Shown here: positions 18,765-27,484 of the stretch, piece after piece
Numbering within the stretch: the first letter of the stretch is position 1
Layout of the letters: each line of letters begins with the position of its first letter
Origin: Mucilaginibacter rivuli
Lineage (GTDB): Bacteria; Bacteroidota; Bacteroidia; Sphingobacteriales; Sphingobacteriaceae
Direction of reading: 5' to 3'
Length of the DNA: 64,000 nucleotides
Assembly: GCF_019391655.1 (NCBI RefSeq)
Contig: NZ_JAHXPQ010000001.1
Span: 372,001-436,000, forward strand
Notes under the pieces: model-generated
Told to the model about the DNA's origin: nothing
The model's input: the letters and a program-made list of their open reading frames with translations, nothing else
The model's database searches: none
Position numbers and translations under genes: made by a program

Positions 18765-19052
18765 ATGTATTTCATATCGCAGGCAGGTTTATTGAACGCT
18801 CAGCCGGTTAAAGACCTGAGTAAGAACTATATGTTACGGAGTGCGGCAAATGAAATGGAAGGGCATGTTAATGCTTTTAAAATGAGTGGCTTGCCACAGT
18901 TAGAGTATTGCCGGTTAAATAAGGTAAGTTACAGCAGGTTAGTTTACTGGTTAAGAAAAGTAAAACTTAAAGAACAGGCAGAAAACAAAGAAACAACGGG
19001 AGACGAAAAACAAGAATGCTGCGAACAACATTCCCCGGAATATCACTATTAA
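18765..19052 (+). CDS. IS66 TnpA-like orphan protein, 95 aa
   Basis: The core AFKMSGLPQLEYCRLNKVSY followed by SRLVYWLRK has the pattern of the small IS66 accessory protein TnpA (W..SGLSQ..YC....., then YW.RK), a helix-turn-helix protein. No tnpB or tnpC follows, so it is a remnant or a domesticated orphan. The N-terminal 30 residues are not family-like, and the tail is charged and Cys/His-containing (ECCEQHSPEYHY). It sits alone between GH29 and GH43 genes. Confidence 0.55.
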   Translation: MYFISQAGLLNAQPVKDLSKNYMLRSAANEMEGHVNAFKMSGLPQLEYCRLNKVSYSRLVYWLRKVKLKEQAENKETTGDEKQECCEQHSPEYHY

Positions 19053-19143
19053 GGATAAGTAAGTTGGCGGCCTGTATAAGTAGTATTGTTTGGTAATTGA
19101 TATCGGTTTAAGTGTAAGCTTGTTAGCCGGTGTATCAACACTC

Positions 19144-19193
19144 TTTTACAAAAAAATGCAAGCGATTGCATTTTCTTTTTTACTATTGTAAAA
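19144..19193. promoter_or_regulatory. LacI-type operator nested in a second inverted repeat
   Basis: Inner site: AAAATGCAA (19153-19161), centre GCGA, TTGCATTTT (19166-19174); the core TGCAAGCGATTGCA fits the LacI/GalR-family consensus TGnAAnCGnTTnCA. Outer arms TTTTACAA (19144-19151) and TTGTAAAA (19186-19193) resemble the half-sites of the palindrome at 17051-17070. A weak -7 element TACTATTG lies at 19181-19188. The GH43 gene starts at 19222. Confidence 0.5.
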
Positions 19194-19221
19194 TAAAACC
19201 AACACAGCCTTTTTTATCCCA

Positions 19222-20880
19222 ATGAAAAAACATCTTGCAGCAGCAATTATAACGTTTGCAGCCTTTACGGCAATGGCGCAGCAAAAAAAAGTAACCCCGG
19301 CGGCAACTTCGGCACAACCCCGGTACGTATCGAAAGTTTGGGTGGCCGATAACGGAAATGGTACTTACAAAAACCCGGTATTGAATGCCGATTACAGCGA
19401 CCCTGATGCGATACGTGTAGGTGATGATTTTTATTTGGTATCATCAAGTTTTGAAGATATTCCGGGGCTGCCCATATTACACTCAAAAGATCTGGTAAAC
19501 TGGAGTATTATCGGTCATGCATTATTGCGCCAGCCACCGTATGATCATTTTAATAAACCACAGCATGGCAATGGCGTTTGGGCGCCGGCTATCCGTTTTC
19601 ATAATGGCGAGTTTTATATTTATTATCCCGATCCCGATTACGGCATTTACCTGATAAAAGCCAAAAATCCGGCGGGCCCCTGGTCTGAACCCTTATTAGT
19701 AATGGAAGGCGCGGGCTTAATTGACCCATGCCCTTTATGGGACGAGGACGGGCAACTTTATTTAGCACATGCCTGGGCAGGTAGCAGGGCAGGTATAAAA
19801 AGTATCATTACTGTAAATAAAATGAACGCCGCCGGTACCAGGGTAATTGATGAAGGTGTAATGGTTTTTAATGGCCACGAAACAGACCCTACCATTGAAG
19901 GACCTAAAATTTATAAACGTAATGGCTACTATTACATTTTTGCCCCTGCGGGCGGTGTACCAACAGGATGGCAACTGGTGTTGCGGTCTAAAAATATATA
20001 TGGCCCGTATGAGCGTAAAGTGGTAATGGACCAGGGTAAATCAACTACCAATGGCCCGCACCAGGGTGCATGGGTTGATACCCAAACCGGCGAAGACTGG
20101 TTTTTGCATTTCCAGGATAAAGAAGCTTATGGCCGCGTTACCCACCTGCAACCTATGAAATGGGTAAATGACTGGCCTGTTATAGGTATTGACCCAAAAG
20201 GAACGGGCAAAGGCGAGCCGGTATTAACTTATAAAAAACCCAATGTTGGTAAAGTATATCCCATTGAAACACCAGCCGAATCGGATGAGTTTAATAGTGT
20301 TGTGTTGGGTAAACAATGGCAATGGATGGCCAATTCAAAATCAACCTGGTACGCTACTACAAATTCAGGCGTGCTAACCTTGTTCTCGTACATGGACGAC
20401 AGTGCGAAAAACCTGTGGGATACCCCAAACCTGTTATTACAAAAAACACCTGCCGATGAGTTTATGGTAACCACAAAATTTACCTTTAAACCTAATATTA
20501 AGCTTGATGAAAGAGCCGGTTTGGTAATGATGGGTTTTAGTTATGCCGGTTTAACCCTGCATAGTAAGAAAGGTGAAATCAGCCTTGAATATATTACCTG
20601 TAAAGACGCTGTTAAAGGCAATGCCGAAAAAGCTGAAACCTTAATGAAAGTAAGCAGCCCAACTATCTATTTCAGGATGAAAGTTAGCGCAGGTGCAAAA
20701 TGCAAATTTAGCTATAGCCTGGATGGGAATACGTTTACCGATACGGGTACGGAGTTTCAGGCTGAAGTTGGGCGATGGATAGGCTCGAAAATGGGTATAT
20801 TCTGCTCGCGTACCACACAGATAAACGACTCGGGTTATGCCAATTTTGATTGGTTCAGGGTTGAGCCATTAGTGCGCTAA
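19222..20880 (+). CDS. Secreted GH43 glycosidase (beta-xylosidase/alpha-L-arabinofuranosidase)
   Basis: A 552-aa protein with signal peptide (MKKHLAAAIITFAAFTAMAQ). The five-bladed beta-propeller of GH43 starts with ADYSDPDAIRVGDDFYLVSS, whose Asp near residue 60 is the usual general base. GLIDPCPLWDEDGQLYLAHA and TIEGPKIYKRNGYYYIFAPA (Glu as candidate general acid) follow. Residues about 350-550 form a C-terminal beta-sandwich (ESDEFNSVVLGKQWQW, AGLVMMGF), the GH43 C2-type accessory domain. It probably removes arabinose or xylose from pectic side chains or hemicellulose. It has its own LacI-type operator upstream. Confidence 0.88.
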   Translation: MKKHLAAAIITFAAFTAMAQQKKVTPAATSAQPRYVSKVWVADNGNGTYKNPVLNADYSDPDAIRVGDDFYLVSSSFEDIPGLPILHSKDLVNWSIIGHALLRQPPYDHFNKPQHGNGVWAPAIRFHNGEFYIYYPDPDYGIYLIKAKNPAGPWSEPLLVMEGAGLIDPCPLWDEDGQLYLAHAWAGSRAGIKSIITVNKMNAAGTRVIDEGVMVFNGHETDPTIEGPKIYKRNGYYYIFAPAGGVPTGWQLVLRSKNIYGPYERKVVMDQGKSTTNGPHQGAWVDTQTGEDWFLHFQDKEAYGRVTHLQPMKWVNDWPVIGIDPKGTGKGEPVLTYKKPNVGKVYPIETPAESDEFNSVVLGKQWQWMANSKSTWYATTNSGVLTLFSYMDDSAKNLWDTPNLLLQKTPADEFMVTTKFTFKPNIKLDERAGLVMMGFSYAGLTLHSKKGEISLEYITCKDAVKGNAEKAETLMKVSSPTIYFRMKVSAGAKCKFSYSLDGNTFTDTGTEFQAEVGRWIGSKMGIFCSRTTQINDSGYANFDWFRVEPLVR

Positions 20881-20928
20881 GTTTGTTTGATAATAGGCTA
20901 TAGTACAGCAACATAAAATTGTGATAAC

Positions 20929-21897
20929 ATGAAAGCAGTTGGTGTAATAACAGCGTTAAGTTTACTTGCGGGTAGTGTATTTGCGCAGCTTCCCGAACCG
21001 CGCGATACCTCGTTCACTACTTACAGTGCATATAAGGGCGCGTTAAAAAAGTATCCGAATATCACTATCGCTAACCCACCTGCTCCCGCTACCATCACAT
21101 CAAAAATGAATGTGGTTTATTGCACCATCAATAAGCGCGATCTGCATTTGGATGTATTTTATCCTACAGCAAATAAAGCGCCTTTGCCTGCATTGCTCAT
21201 TATACATGGCGGGGGGTGGCGCTCGGGCGACAGATCGCAGCATATTCCTTTGGCGCAGCAATTGGCCGCCAGGGGTTATGTTACCATTACTGTGGAGTAC
21301 CGTTTAAGCACCGAGGCACTTTACCCTGCCGCGGTGAACGATTTAAAAACCGCATTAAAATGGATGCGTGCCAATGCCAAAGCTTATCATATCGATCCTG
21401 ATAAAATTGCCGCCTGGGGATTCTCGGCAGGGGGGCAACTGGCTACTTTAATAGGAACAACCGCGGGTGATAAAACCTTTCCCGGCGATGGCTGCTATGA
21501 TAAATTTAGCGATAAGGTGCAAGCCATTGTTGATGCCGATGGTACGCTGGCCTTTATCCACCCCGAATCAGGTGAGGGGGATGACAGTAAGAAAAAATCG
21601 GCAGGCACGCTTTGGTTCGGTGCAAACAAAACAGAGCGCCCCGATCTGTGGATACAGGCAGGCCCAATTAGCCATATTAATAAAAATACTCCTCCTATAG
21701 CGTTTATCAATAGCTCGGTTGACCGTATGCATGCCGGCAGAACGGATGTTATACATAAACTCGACTCGATGCATATTTACAGCGAGGTACATTCCTTTCC
21801 AGATACTCCGCACCCTTTTCTGCTATTCAATCCATGGTTTGAGCCGGTGCTTAATTATACTGCCAATTTTTTGGATAAGATGTTTAAGAACCAATAA
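20929..21897 (+). CDS. Secreted alpha/beta-hydrolase, carbohydrate esterase-like
   Basis: A 322-aa protein with signal peptide (start MKAVGVITALSLLAGSVFA). HGGGW at residues 93-97 forms the oxyanion hole, GFSAGG carries nucleophile Ser166, and Asp265 (SSVDRMH) and His295 (DTPHPF) complete the triad. This is the BD-FAE/hormone-sensitive-lipase type often found in polysaccharide loci as acetyl- or feruloyl-esterase. Next to pectinases it probably deacylates pectin or its oligosaccharides. It follows GH43 by 48 bases and is likely cotranscribed. Confidence 0.82.
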   Translation: MKAVGVITALSLLAGSVFAQLPEPRDTSFTTYSAYKGALKKYPNITIANPPAPATITSKMNVVYCTINKRDLHLDVFYPTANKAPLPALLIIHGGGWRSGDRSQHIPLAQQLAARGYVTITVEYRLSTEALYPAAVNDLKTALKWMRANAKAYHIDPDKIAAWGFSAGGQLATLIGTTAGDKTFPGDGCYDKFSDKVQAIVDADGTLAFIHPESGEGDDSKKKSAGTLWFGANKTERPDLWIQAGPISHINKNTPPIAFINSSVDRMHAGRTDVIHKLDSMHIYSEVHSFPDTPHPFLLFNPWFEPVLNYTANFLDKMFKNQ

Positions 21898-22025
21898 CTC
21901 CCTACGGTAACGTTTGCATAAAATAATTTAGGCTTATATGGCGGTTGTGTAGCAAAATCTCCTTAAAATTGCTTTATAAACTAAATATTCCCTAAAACAC
22001 ACTACGCCGGTGACGGCAATTATAC

Positions 22026-22796
22026 ATGCAAATGCAAAAAATATTTGATCTGAGTGGAAAAACCGCTCTTGTTACAGGCTGTAACCGAGGTATTGGCAAG
22101 GCAATGGCTTTAGCTTTGGCAGCTGCCGGAGCTGATATTATTGGTGTATCGGCAAACCTGGCGCTGAGTGGCAGCGAGGTTGAAAAAGAAGTAAATGCCC
22201 TTGGCCGTAAATTCAAAGCATATCAATGCGATTTTGGAAATCGTATATCATTAGAGGCTTTTGCTAAACTGGTATTGGTTGAAAATGCTAAAATTGATAT
22301 CCTGGTAAATAATGCGGGTACCATTATGCGTAAACCTGCCGCCGAGCACCCTAATGATTATTGGGATACCGTATTGAACATTAACCTGGATGCACCTTTT
22401 ATCCTGACAAGGGAAATTGGCCGCCATATGATAGAGCAGGGTTATGGTAAGGTAATATTTACAGCGTCGTTATTAACTTTTCAGGGTGGTATCAATGTGC
22501 CGGGTTACGCGGCAAGTAAGGGCGCTATCGGCAGCTTAACTAAAGCTTTTGCTAACGAGTGGGCATCAAAAGGTGTAAATGTGAACGCTATTGCGCCAGG
22601 CTATATCTCTACTGATAATACTGAAGCTTTACGTGCCGATCCGGACAGGAGCAAATCTATTTTAGACCGTATACCCGCAGCACGCTGGGGTGAGGCAAGC
22701 GACTTAGGCGGAGCAACCATATTTTTAGCAGCGCCTGCATCTGATTATGTTAACGGCGTTATTTTGCCTGTTGATGGCGGATGGATGGGTCGGTAA
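22026..22796 (+). CDS. kduD: 2-dehydro-3-deoxy-D-gluconate 5-dehydrogenase (SDR)
   Basis: A 256-aa NAD(P)-dependent short-chain dehydrogenase that reduces 2,5-diketo-3-deoxygluconate to 2-keto-3-deoxygluconate (KDG). TGCNRGIG is the cofactor-binding Gly motif, NNAG is present, the catalytic pair is Tyr161 and Lys165 in YAASKG, and the C-terminus VDGGWMGR is characteristic of KduD. A second ATG two codons in (MQKIFDLSGK) is an equally good start. It works directly after KduI, encoded next. Confidence 0.9.
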   Translation: MQMQKIFDLSGKTALVTGCNRGIGKAMALALAAAGADIIGVSANLALSGSEVEKEVNALGRKFKAYQCDFGNRISLEAFAKLVLVENAKIDILVNNAGTIMRKPAAEHPNDYWDTVLNINLDAPFILTREIGRHMIEQGYGKVIFTASLLTFQGGINVPGYAASKGAIGSLTKAFANEWASKGVNVNAIAPGYISTDNTEALRADPDRSKSILDRIPAARWGEASDLGGATIFLAAPASDYVNGVILPVDGGWMGR

Positions 22797-22799
22797 TTT

Positions 22800-22821
22800 A
22801 ATGTGCAAATGAGTAGATATG
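22800..22821 (+). repeat. Dispersed short repeat, copy 1
   Basis: AATGTGC, one variable base, AATGAGTA, one variable base, ATATG. The same string with only those two positions changed is at 48280-48301. Both copies are intergenic and both are followed by further short GTGCAG/GTGCGAATG-like words. Confidence 0.5.
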
Positions 22822-22925
22822 TGCAGGTGAATTAAAAAACTGTGCGAATGAATTGGATTGGGCGATAGGCAATGACTGACCCCGATGACTTAATGATAAA
22901 ATAAAACAGAGTAATAAAAAATATA

Positions 22926-23756
22926 ATGGAACAAAGATATCATAACAGCCCAAAAGAGGTAAGCACCATGACCACCGCCGAGATGCGCGGCAATTTTTTA
23001 GTTGATGGTTTGATGCAGCCCGGCGAGCTGAAATTTGTGTATAGTCATTATGACCGTGTGATAGTGGGCAGCGCTGTGCCAACTGATAAAGCAATTGTTT
23101 TGGGTAACTACCCTAACCTGCGCGCCGAATACTTTTTGGAGCGCCGCGAATTAGGCGCCATAAACATTGGCGGCCCGGGTGAGGTTATTGTTGACGGGCA
23201 AACTTTTGCCGTTGACAAGCTTGACTGCGTTTACGCGGGTAAAGAAAGCAAGAACGTAGAATTTAAAAGTGTTGACCCTAAAAACCCGGCGATGTATTAC
23301 TTACTATCGTACCCGGCGCATATGGTTTACCCTACTCGTTTGCTAAAGAAAGAAGAAGCTATGCCGGTAAGTATCGGTTCGCCGGAAACATCTAACGCGC
23401 GTACTATCTATAAATATATCCATCTGGAAGGTATCCGCAGTTGCCAGTTGGTAATGGGTTTAACCGTGCTTTCTACAGGTTCGGTTTGGAATACCATGCC
23501 ATCGCACGTGCATGACCGCCGTATGGAAATGTACTTTTACTTTGATGTACAGCCGGGGCAGATTGTAGTTCACCTGATGGGCCAGCCACAAGAAACACGC
23601 CATTTGGTAATGCAAAGCAACGAGGCGGTAATATCGCCACCATGGTCAATCCACTCGGGTTGTGGTACAGCTAATTACTCGTTTATTTGGGGTATGGGCG
23701 GCGAGAACCAGGTATACAGCGATATGGACCCTGTTGCTATTAACGAGTTGAGATAA
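22926..23756 (+). CDS. kduI: 5-dehydro-4-deoxy-D-glucuronate isomerase
   Basis: A 276-aa cupin isomerase that converts 4-deoxy-L-threo-5-hexosulose uronate, released from unsaturated galacturonate, to 2,5-diketo-3-deoxygluconate. Full family length. Zinc ligands expected from the E. coli enzyme are present: His194, His196 and Glu201 in HVHDRRME, and His243 in PWSIHSGCG. It lies between kduD and the polygalacturonase gene, 7 bases before the latter. Confidence 0.95.
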   Translation: MEQRYHNSPKEVSTMTTAEMRGNFLVDGLMQPGELKFVYSHYDRVIVGSAVPTDKAIVLGNYPNLRAEYFLERRELGAINIGGPGEVIVDGQTFAVDKLDCVYAGKESKNVEFKSVDPKNPAMYYLLSYPAHMVYPTRLLKKEEAMPVSIGSPETSNARTIYKYIHLEGIRSCQLVMGLTVLSTGSVWNTMPSHVHDRRMEMYFYFDVQPGQIVVHLMGQPQETRHLVMQSNEAVISPPWSIHSGCGTANYSFIWGMGGENQVYSDMDPVAINELR

Positions 23757-23763
23757 TCAGGAT

Positions 23764-25422
23764 ATGATAAAAAGGATTATTGGCTTTAGTTTTTGCCTGG
23801 TGTTTGGCGCATCGGCGGTAATGGCGCAATTTGGTAACATAACTTTGCCGGTTGTGCAGCAAACCAAATTTAAAGCCGATACCTTTAATATAAAAAGCTT
23901 TGGCGCTATTAGCGATGGTGTTACCTTAAATACCATCAGTATTAATAAAGCCATAAGCATTTGCAGCCAAAAAGGTGGCGGAGTAGTTTTGGTGCCCGAA
24001 GGTATGTGGGTAACCGGCCCTATCGAATTAAAAAGCAATGTAAACCTGCACCTAAACCGCAACGCGGTGCTGCAATTTAGCGCTGATTTTAACCAGTACC
24101 CAATTATAGAAGGTTTTTACGAAGGCTTAAGGGCCGGTCGTTGTAAATCGCCTGTATCCGGGCGCGATCTGGAGAATGTGGCCATCACCGGTAACGGTAT
24201 TATTGATGGTAATGGTGATGCATGGCGCATGGTGAAAAAGGATAAGCTAAACGCTACCCAATGGGCCGCTAAAATAGCTTCGGGAGGCTTATTGAGCGTT
24301 GATGGTAAAACATGGTACCCTTCTGAAAAATCGCTGAAAGGCGCTATGGCTAAAAGTCCGGGCGTATTGGCTGACGGCGTTACCATTAAGGATTTTGAAG
24401 CGTATAAAGACTTTTTGCGCCCCAATATGGTGGCCTTATACAGCTGTAACAAAGTATTGCTTGAAGGCGTAACCTTTCAAAACTCGCCCGCCTGGAACCT
24501 GCACCCGTTTTTATGTTCAAACATTACACTAAGGGGCGTTAACGTTAAAAACCCCTGGTACGCGCAGAATGGCGATGGCATTGACCTGGAATCGAGCGAC
24601 CACGCGCTGATAGAGAACAGCACGTTTGATGTGGGTGACGATGGCATTTGCATTAAATCGGGCCGTGATGAGCAAGGGCGTAAGCTGGGCAAGCCAACGC
24701 AGGATGTTATTGTACGCAATTGTGTGGTTTACCATGCGCATGGCGGCTTTGTGATAGGCAGCGAAATGAGCGGCGGCGCTAAAAACATATTTGTAGACAA
24801 CTGCTCATTTATGGGTACCGATGTTGGCCTGCGTTTTAAAACCACTCGCGGCCGCGGCGGTGTTGTCGAAAAAATTTACATCAACAACATCAGCATGAAG
24901 GACATTGGCGCCGAGGCGATTTTGTTCGACATGTATTATGAGGCCAAAGACCCCGTGGTTTTGGCAGGCGAAAACCGCCAGGCGCCTAAAGTGGTAACCA
25001 TGCCCGTTACCGAAGCTACCCCGCAATTTAAAGATTTCCATGTGAGCAATATTGTTTGCTCGGGGGCACAAACGGCGTTGTTTATTCGTGGGTTACCCGA
25101 GATGAGCATCAAAGGTTTGTACCTGGATAACATGGTGATATCTGCCAAAAAAGGCATAGTATGCACACAAGCGGAGGATATCCACATCAAAAACTTTAAG
25201 ATGATCACAACCGATACTAACCCGGTGATCAGTATCGATGAAAGTAAGAACATGAGCCTTGATGGCATTAGCTATAATAACGACAGTCAATTACTGTTCA
25301 AGATATCGGGTATGCGTACTGCCGGTATAGCGGTAAGCAATACCAACACTGCATCGGCAAAAAAAGAATTGGTCTTTGCTGATGGAGCAACAAGCAAATC
25401 AATCGAAATAAACAAAAAATAG
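23764..25422 (+). CDS. Secreted GH28 polygalacturonase-like hydrolase
   Basis: A 552-aa protein with signal peptide (MIKRIIGFSFCLVFGASAVMA) and a right-handed beta-helix. GH28 hallmarks appear in order: NGDGIDLES (the NTD motif, with Gly for Thr), GDDGICIKSG with Asp292/Asp293, HGGFVIGSE (GHG region) and LRFKTTRG (RIK region). An N-terminal pectate-lyase-like segment (FNIKSFGAISDGVT) is typical of Bacteroidota exo-acting GH28. It hydrolyses galacturonosyl linkages in homogalacturonan or rhamnogalacturonan. Only two bases separate it from the GH105 gene. Confidence 0.92.
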   Translation: MIKRIIGFSFCLVFGASAVMAQFGNITLPVVQQTKFKADTFNIKSFGAISDGVTLNTISINKAISICSQKGGGVVLVPEGMWVTGPIELKSNVNLHLNRNAVLQFSADFNQYPIIEGFYEGLRAGRCKSPVSGRDLENVAITGNGIIDGNGDAWRMVKKDKLNATQWAAKIASGGLLSVDGKTWYPSEKSLKGAMAKSPGVLADGVTIKDFEAYKDFLRPNMVALYSCNKVLLEGVTFQNSPAWNLHPFLCSNITLRGVNVKNPWYAQNGDGIDLESSDHALIENSTFDVGDDGICIKSGRDEQGRKLGKPTQDVIVRNCVVYHAHGGFVIGSEMSGGAKNIFVDNCSFMGTDVGLRFKTTRGRGGVVEKIYINNISMKDIGAEAILFDMYYEAKDPVVLAGENRQAPKVVTMPVTEATPQFKDFHVSNIVCSGAQTALFIRGLPEMSIKGLYLDNMVISAKKGIVCTQAEDIHIKNFKMITTDTNPVISIDESKNMSLDGISYNNDSQLLFKISGMRTAGIAVSNTNTASAKKELVFADGATSKSIEINKK

Positions 25423-25424
25423 GG

Positions 25425-27347
25425 ATGAAAAAACTAAAACAGTTACCTGTTATTTTGCTGTTGTTCGCGGTGGGCGCGAACGTGCAGGCACAGGAAATAC
25501 CGATGTCGCAAAAAATGGCGGCAACGGTAATGAAGGTATGGACAACAGATACCGCCGATAAAACACAAAAGCCATTTAGAAGATGGAACTATGATGAAGG
25601 CGTAATACTGAAAGGTATTGAAGGCGTTTGGCAGCAAACAGCCGACAGGACGTATTTTAAATACATCCAGCAAAGTATGGATAACCTGATAAGCGCCGAT
25701 GGTAGCCAGATAACCGGGTATAAAAGCGAGGCTTATACCTTAGATAACGTTTTATGTGGCCGTAATTTGCTGATGCTGTATAACGTTACAGGTTTGCCAA
25801 AATACTACAAGGCTGCCACTACGCTATATGATCAGTTGAAGAAACAGCCGCGCACACCCGAAGGTGGTTTTTGGCATAAAAAGATTTACGAAGAACAAAT
25901 GTGGCTGGACGGGCTGTATATGGCCGAATCGTTTTATGCTGAGTATGCAGGAATGGTGCATAAAGATGCCGATTTTGACGATGTGGCCAACCAGTTCATT
26001 TTGATGGAAAAACATGCCCGCGATGCAAAGACCGGCCTGCTTTACCATGGCTGGGATTATAGCAAAAAGCAAAAATGGGCCAACCCGCAAACAGGCCTTT
26101 CGCCCGAGTTTTGGGGCCGCGCAATGGGCTGGTATGGTATGGCTTTAGTTGACGCGCTTGACTATTTGCCCGCTAACCATCCAAAACGCGCTGAAATTAT
26201 CGCGATACTAAACCGTTTTGCTGCTGCTGTTACCAAAGTACAGGATGCCAAAAGCGGTGTATGGTATGATATTTTAGATAAACCAAAGGAAAAAGGAAAT
26301 TACCTGGAAGCTTCGGCGTCGAGCATGTTTGTGTATGCTTTGGCTAAGGGCATCCGTAATGGTTATTTGCCCGATAGCTATTTAGCTGTGGCCGATAAAG
26401 GTTACAAAGGTATTTTGAAGGAGTTTATTGAGACCGACGCCAGTGGTCAGGTGAACCTGAAAGGTACGGTAAGTGTATCGGGACTGGGCGGTAACCCTTA
26501 CCGCGATGGCAGCTATGCTTATTACCTGAGCGAAAAGGTGATCGTTAACGATGCCAAAGGTGTTGGCGCGTTCTTACAGGCTTCGGTTGAGATGGAGCGT
26601 TTAGCTAAGCGCAATTTGGGTAAAGGTAAAACTGTTTTGTTGGATTCATACTTTAACAATGAGCACCGTGCGGATAAAATTATTGGCGACCCGGCACTAT
26701 CTTTCCATTATAAATGGGAAGAGCAGGATAATAATGGTTTTTCGTTCTTCGCGAACGCTTTCCACAATTATGGTGTGAAGACGGAAACCTTGTACCAGGG
26801 CCCGACCGCGGATAACCTGAAAAAGGCCGATATGTATATCATTGTTGACCCGGATATCCCGAAAGAGAACCCTGATGCAAAATATATTGAAACACCGCAT
26901 ATTACCGCCATTACTGAATGGGTGAAAGCGGGCGGAACGCTGATCGTGTTAAACAACGATACCGGCAATGCCGAGTTTAAGCATTTGAACAATTTGCTGG
27001 CTAAGTTTGGTATTCATGACAACGAGGACAGCCGTAACCATGTGGTAACTCCGCATTTTGAAACAGGCGCGGTAATGATACCTGCAACCGACCCTGTATT
27101 TAAAACAGCGAAAAAGATATACATTAAAGAGATATCAACCTTCGCGGTGAAAGCACCTGCCGTTGCAAGTTTGGTGGATAACAAAGACATCATCATCGCG
27201 ACAGCTAAGTATGGCAAAGGCAAAGTATTTGTAGTTGCCGACCCATGGTTTTACAATGAGTATACCGATGGCAGGAAGCTACCGGCAGATTATGATAATT
27301 TAAAAGCCGCCAACGACCTTATAAAATGGGCGCTAACGGTAAAATAA
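25425..27347 (+). CDS. GH105 unsaturated rhamnogalacturonyl hydrolase with extra C-terminal domain
   Basis: A 640-aa secreted protein (signal MKKLKQLPVILLLFAVGANVQA). Residues about 30-390 are an (alpha/alpha)6 barrel of the YteR/YesR type; the catalytic Asp162 lies in WLDGLYMAE. It releases the 4,5-unsaturated uronate left at the non-reducing end by pectate or RG lyases. Residues about 400-640 (from KTVLLDSYFNNEHR) form a separate domain of glutamine-amidotransferase/DUF4350-like appearance (ITEWVKAGGTLIVLNNDT, GKGKVFVVADPWFYNEY). Its product feeds KduI and KduD. Standard GH105 enzymes end near residue 380, so the extension is notable. Confidence 0.9.
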   Translation: MKKLKQLPVILLLFAVGANVQAQEIPMSQKMAATVMKVWTTDTADKTQKPFRRWNYDEGVILKGIEGVWQQTADRTYFKYIQQSMDNLISADGSQITGYKSEAYTLDNVLCGRNLLMLYNVTGLPKYYKAATTLYDQLKKQPRTPEGGFWHKKIYEEQMWLDGLYMAESFYAEYAGMVHKDADFDDVANQFILMEKHARDAKTGLLYHGWDYSKKQKWANPQTGLSPEFWGRAMGWYGMALVDALDYLPANHPKRAEIIAILNRFAAAVTKVQDAKSGVWYDILDKPKEKGNYLEASASSMFVYALAKGIRNGYLPDSYLAVADKGYKGILKEFIETDASGQVNLKGTVSVSGLGGNPYRDGSYAYYLSEKVIVNDAKGVGAFLQASVEMERLAKRNLGKGKTVLLDSYFNNEHRADKIIGDPALSFHYKWEEQDNNGFSFFANAFHNYGVKTETLYQGPTADNLKKADMYIIVDPDIPKENPDAKYIETPHITAITEWVKAGGTLIVLNNDTGNAEFKHLNNLLAKFGIHDNEDSRNHVVTPHFETGAVMIPATDPVFKTAKKIYIKEISTFAVKAPAVASLVDNKDIIIATAKYGKGKVFVVADPWFYNEYTDGRKLPADYDNLKAANDLIKWALTVK

Positions 27348-27484
27348 TATACTATTGAGGTAATTGAGGTTATAAAGTGTTTGTAAAAATTAAACAATTT
27401 TGTCAGGATTATAAGCCAAACAAACACAAAGTATGTAAAACGTGTTTAGTATTTAACTATCACAGCAATTAACCATCAAGTTTT

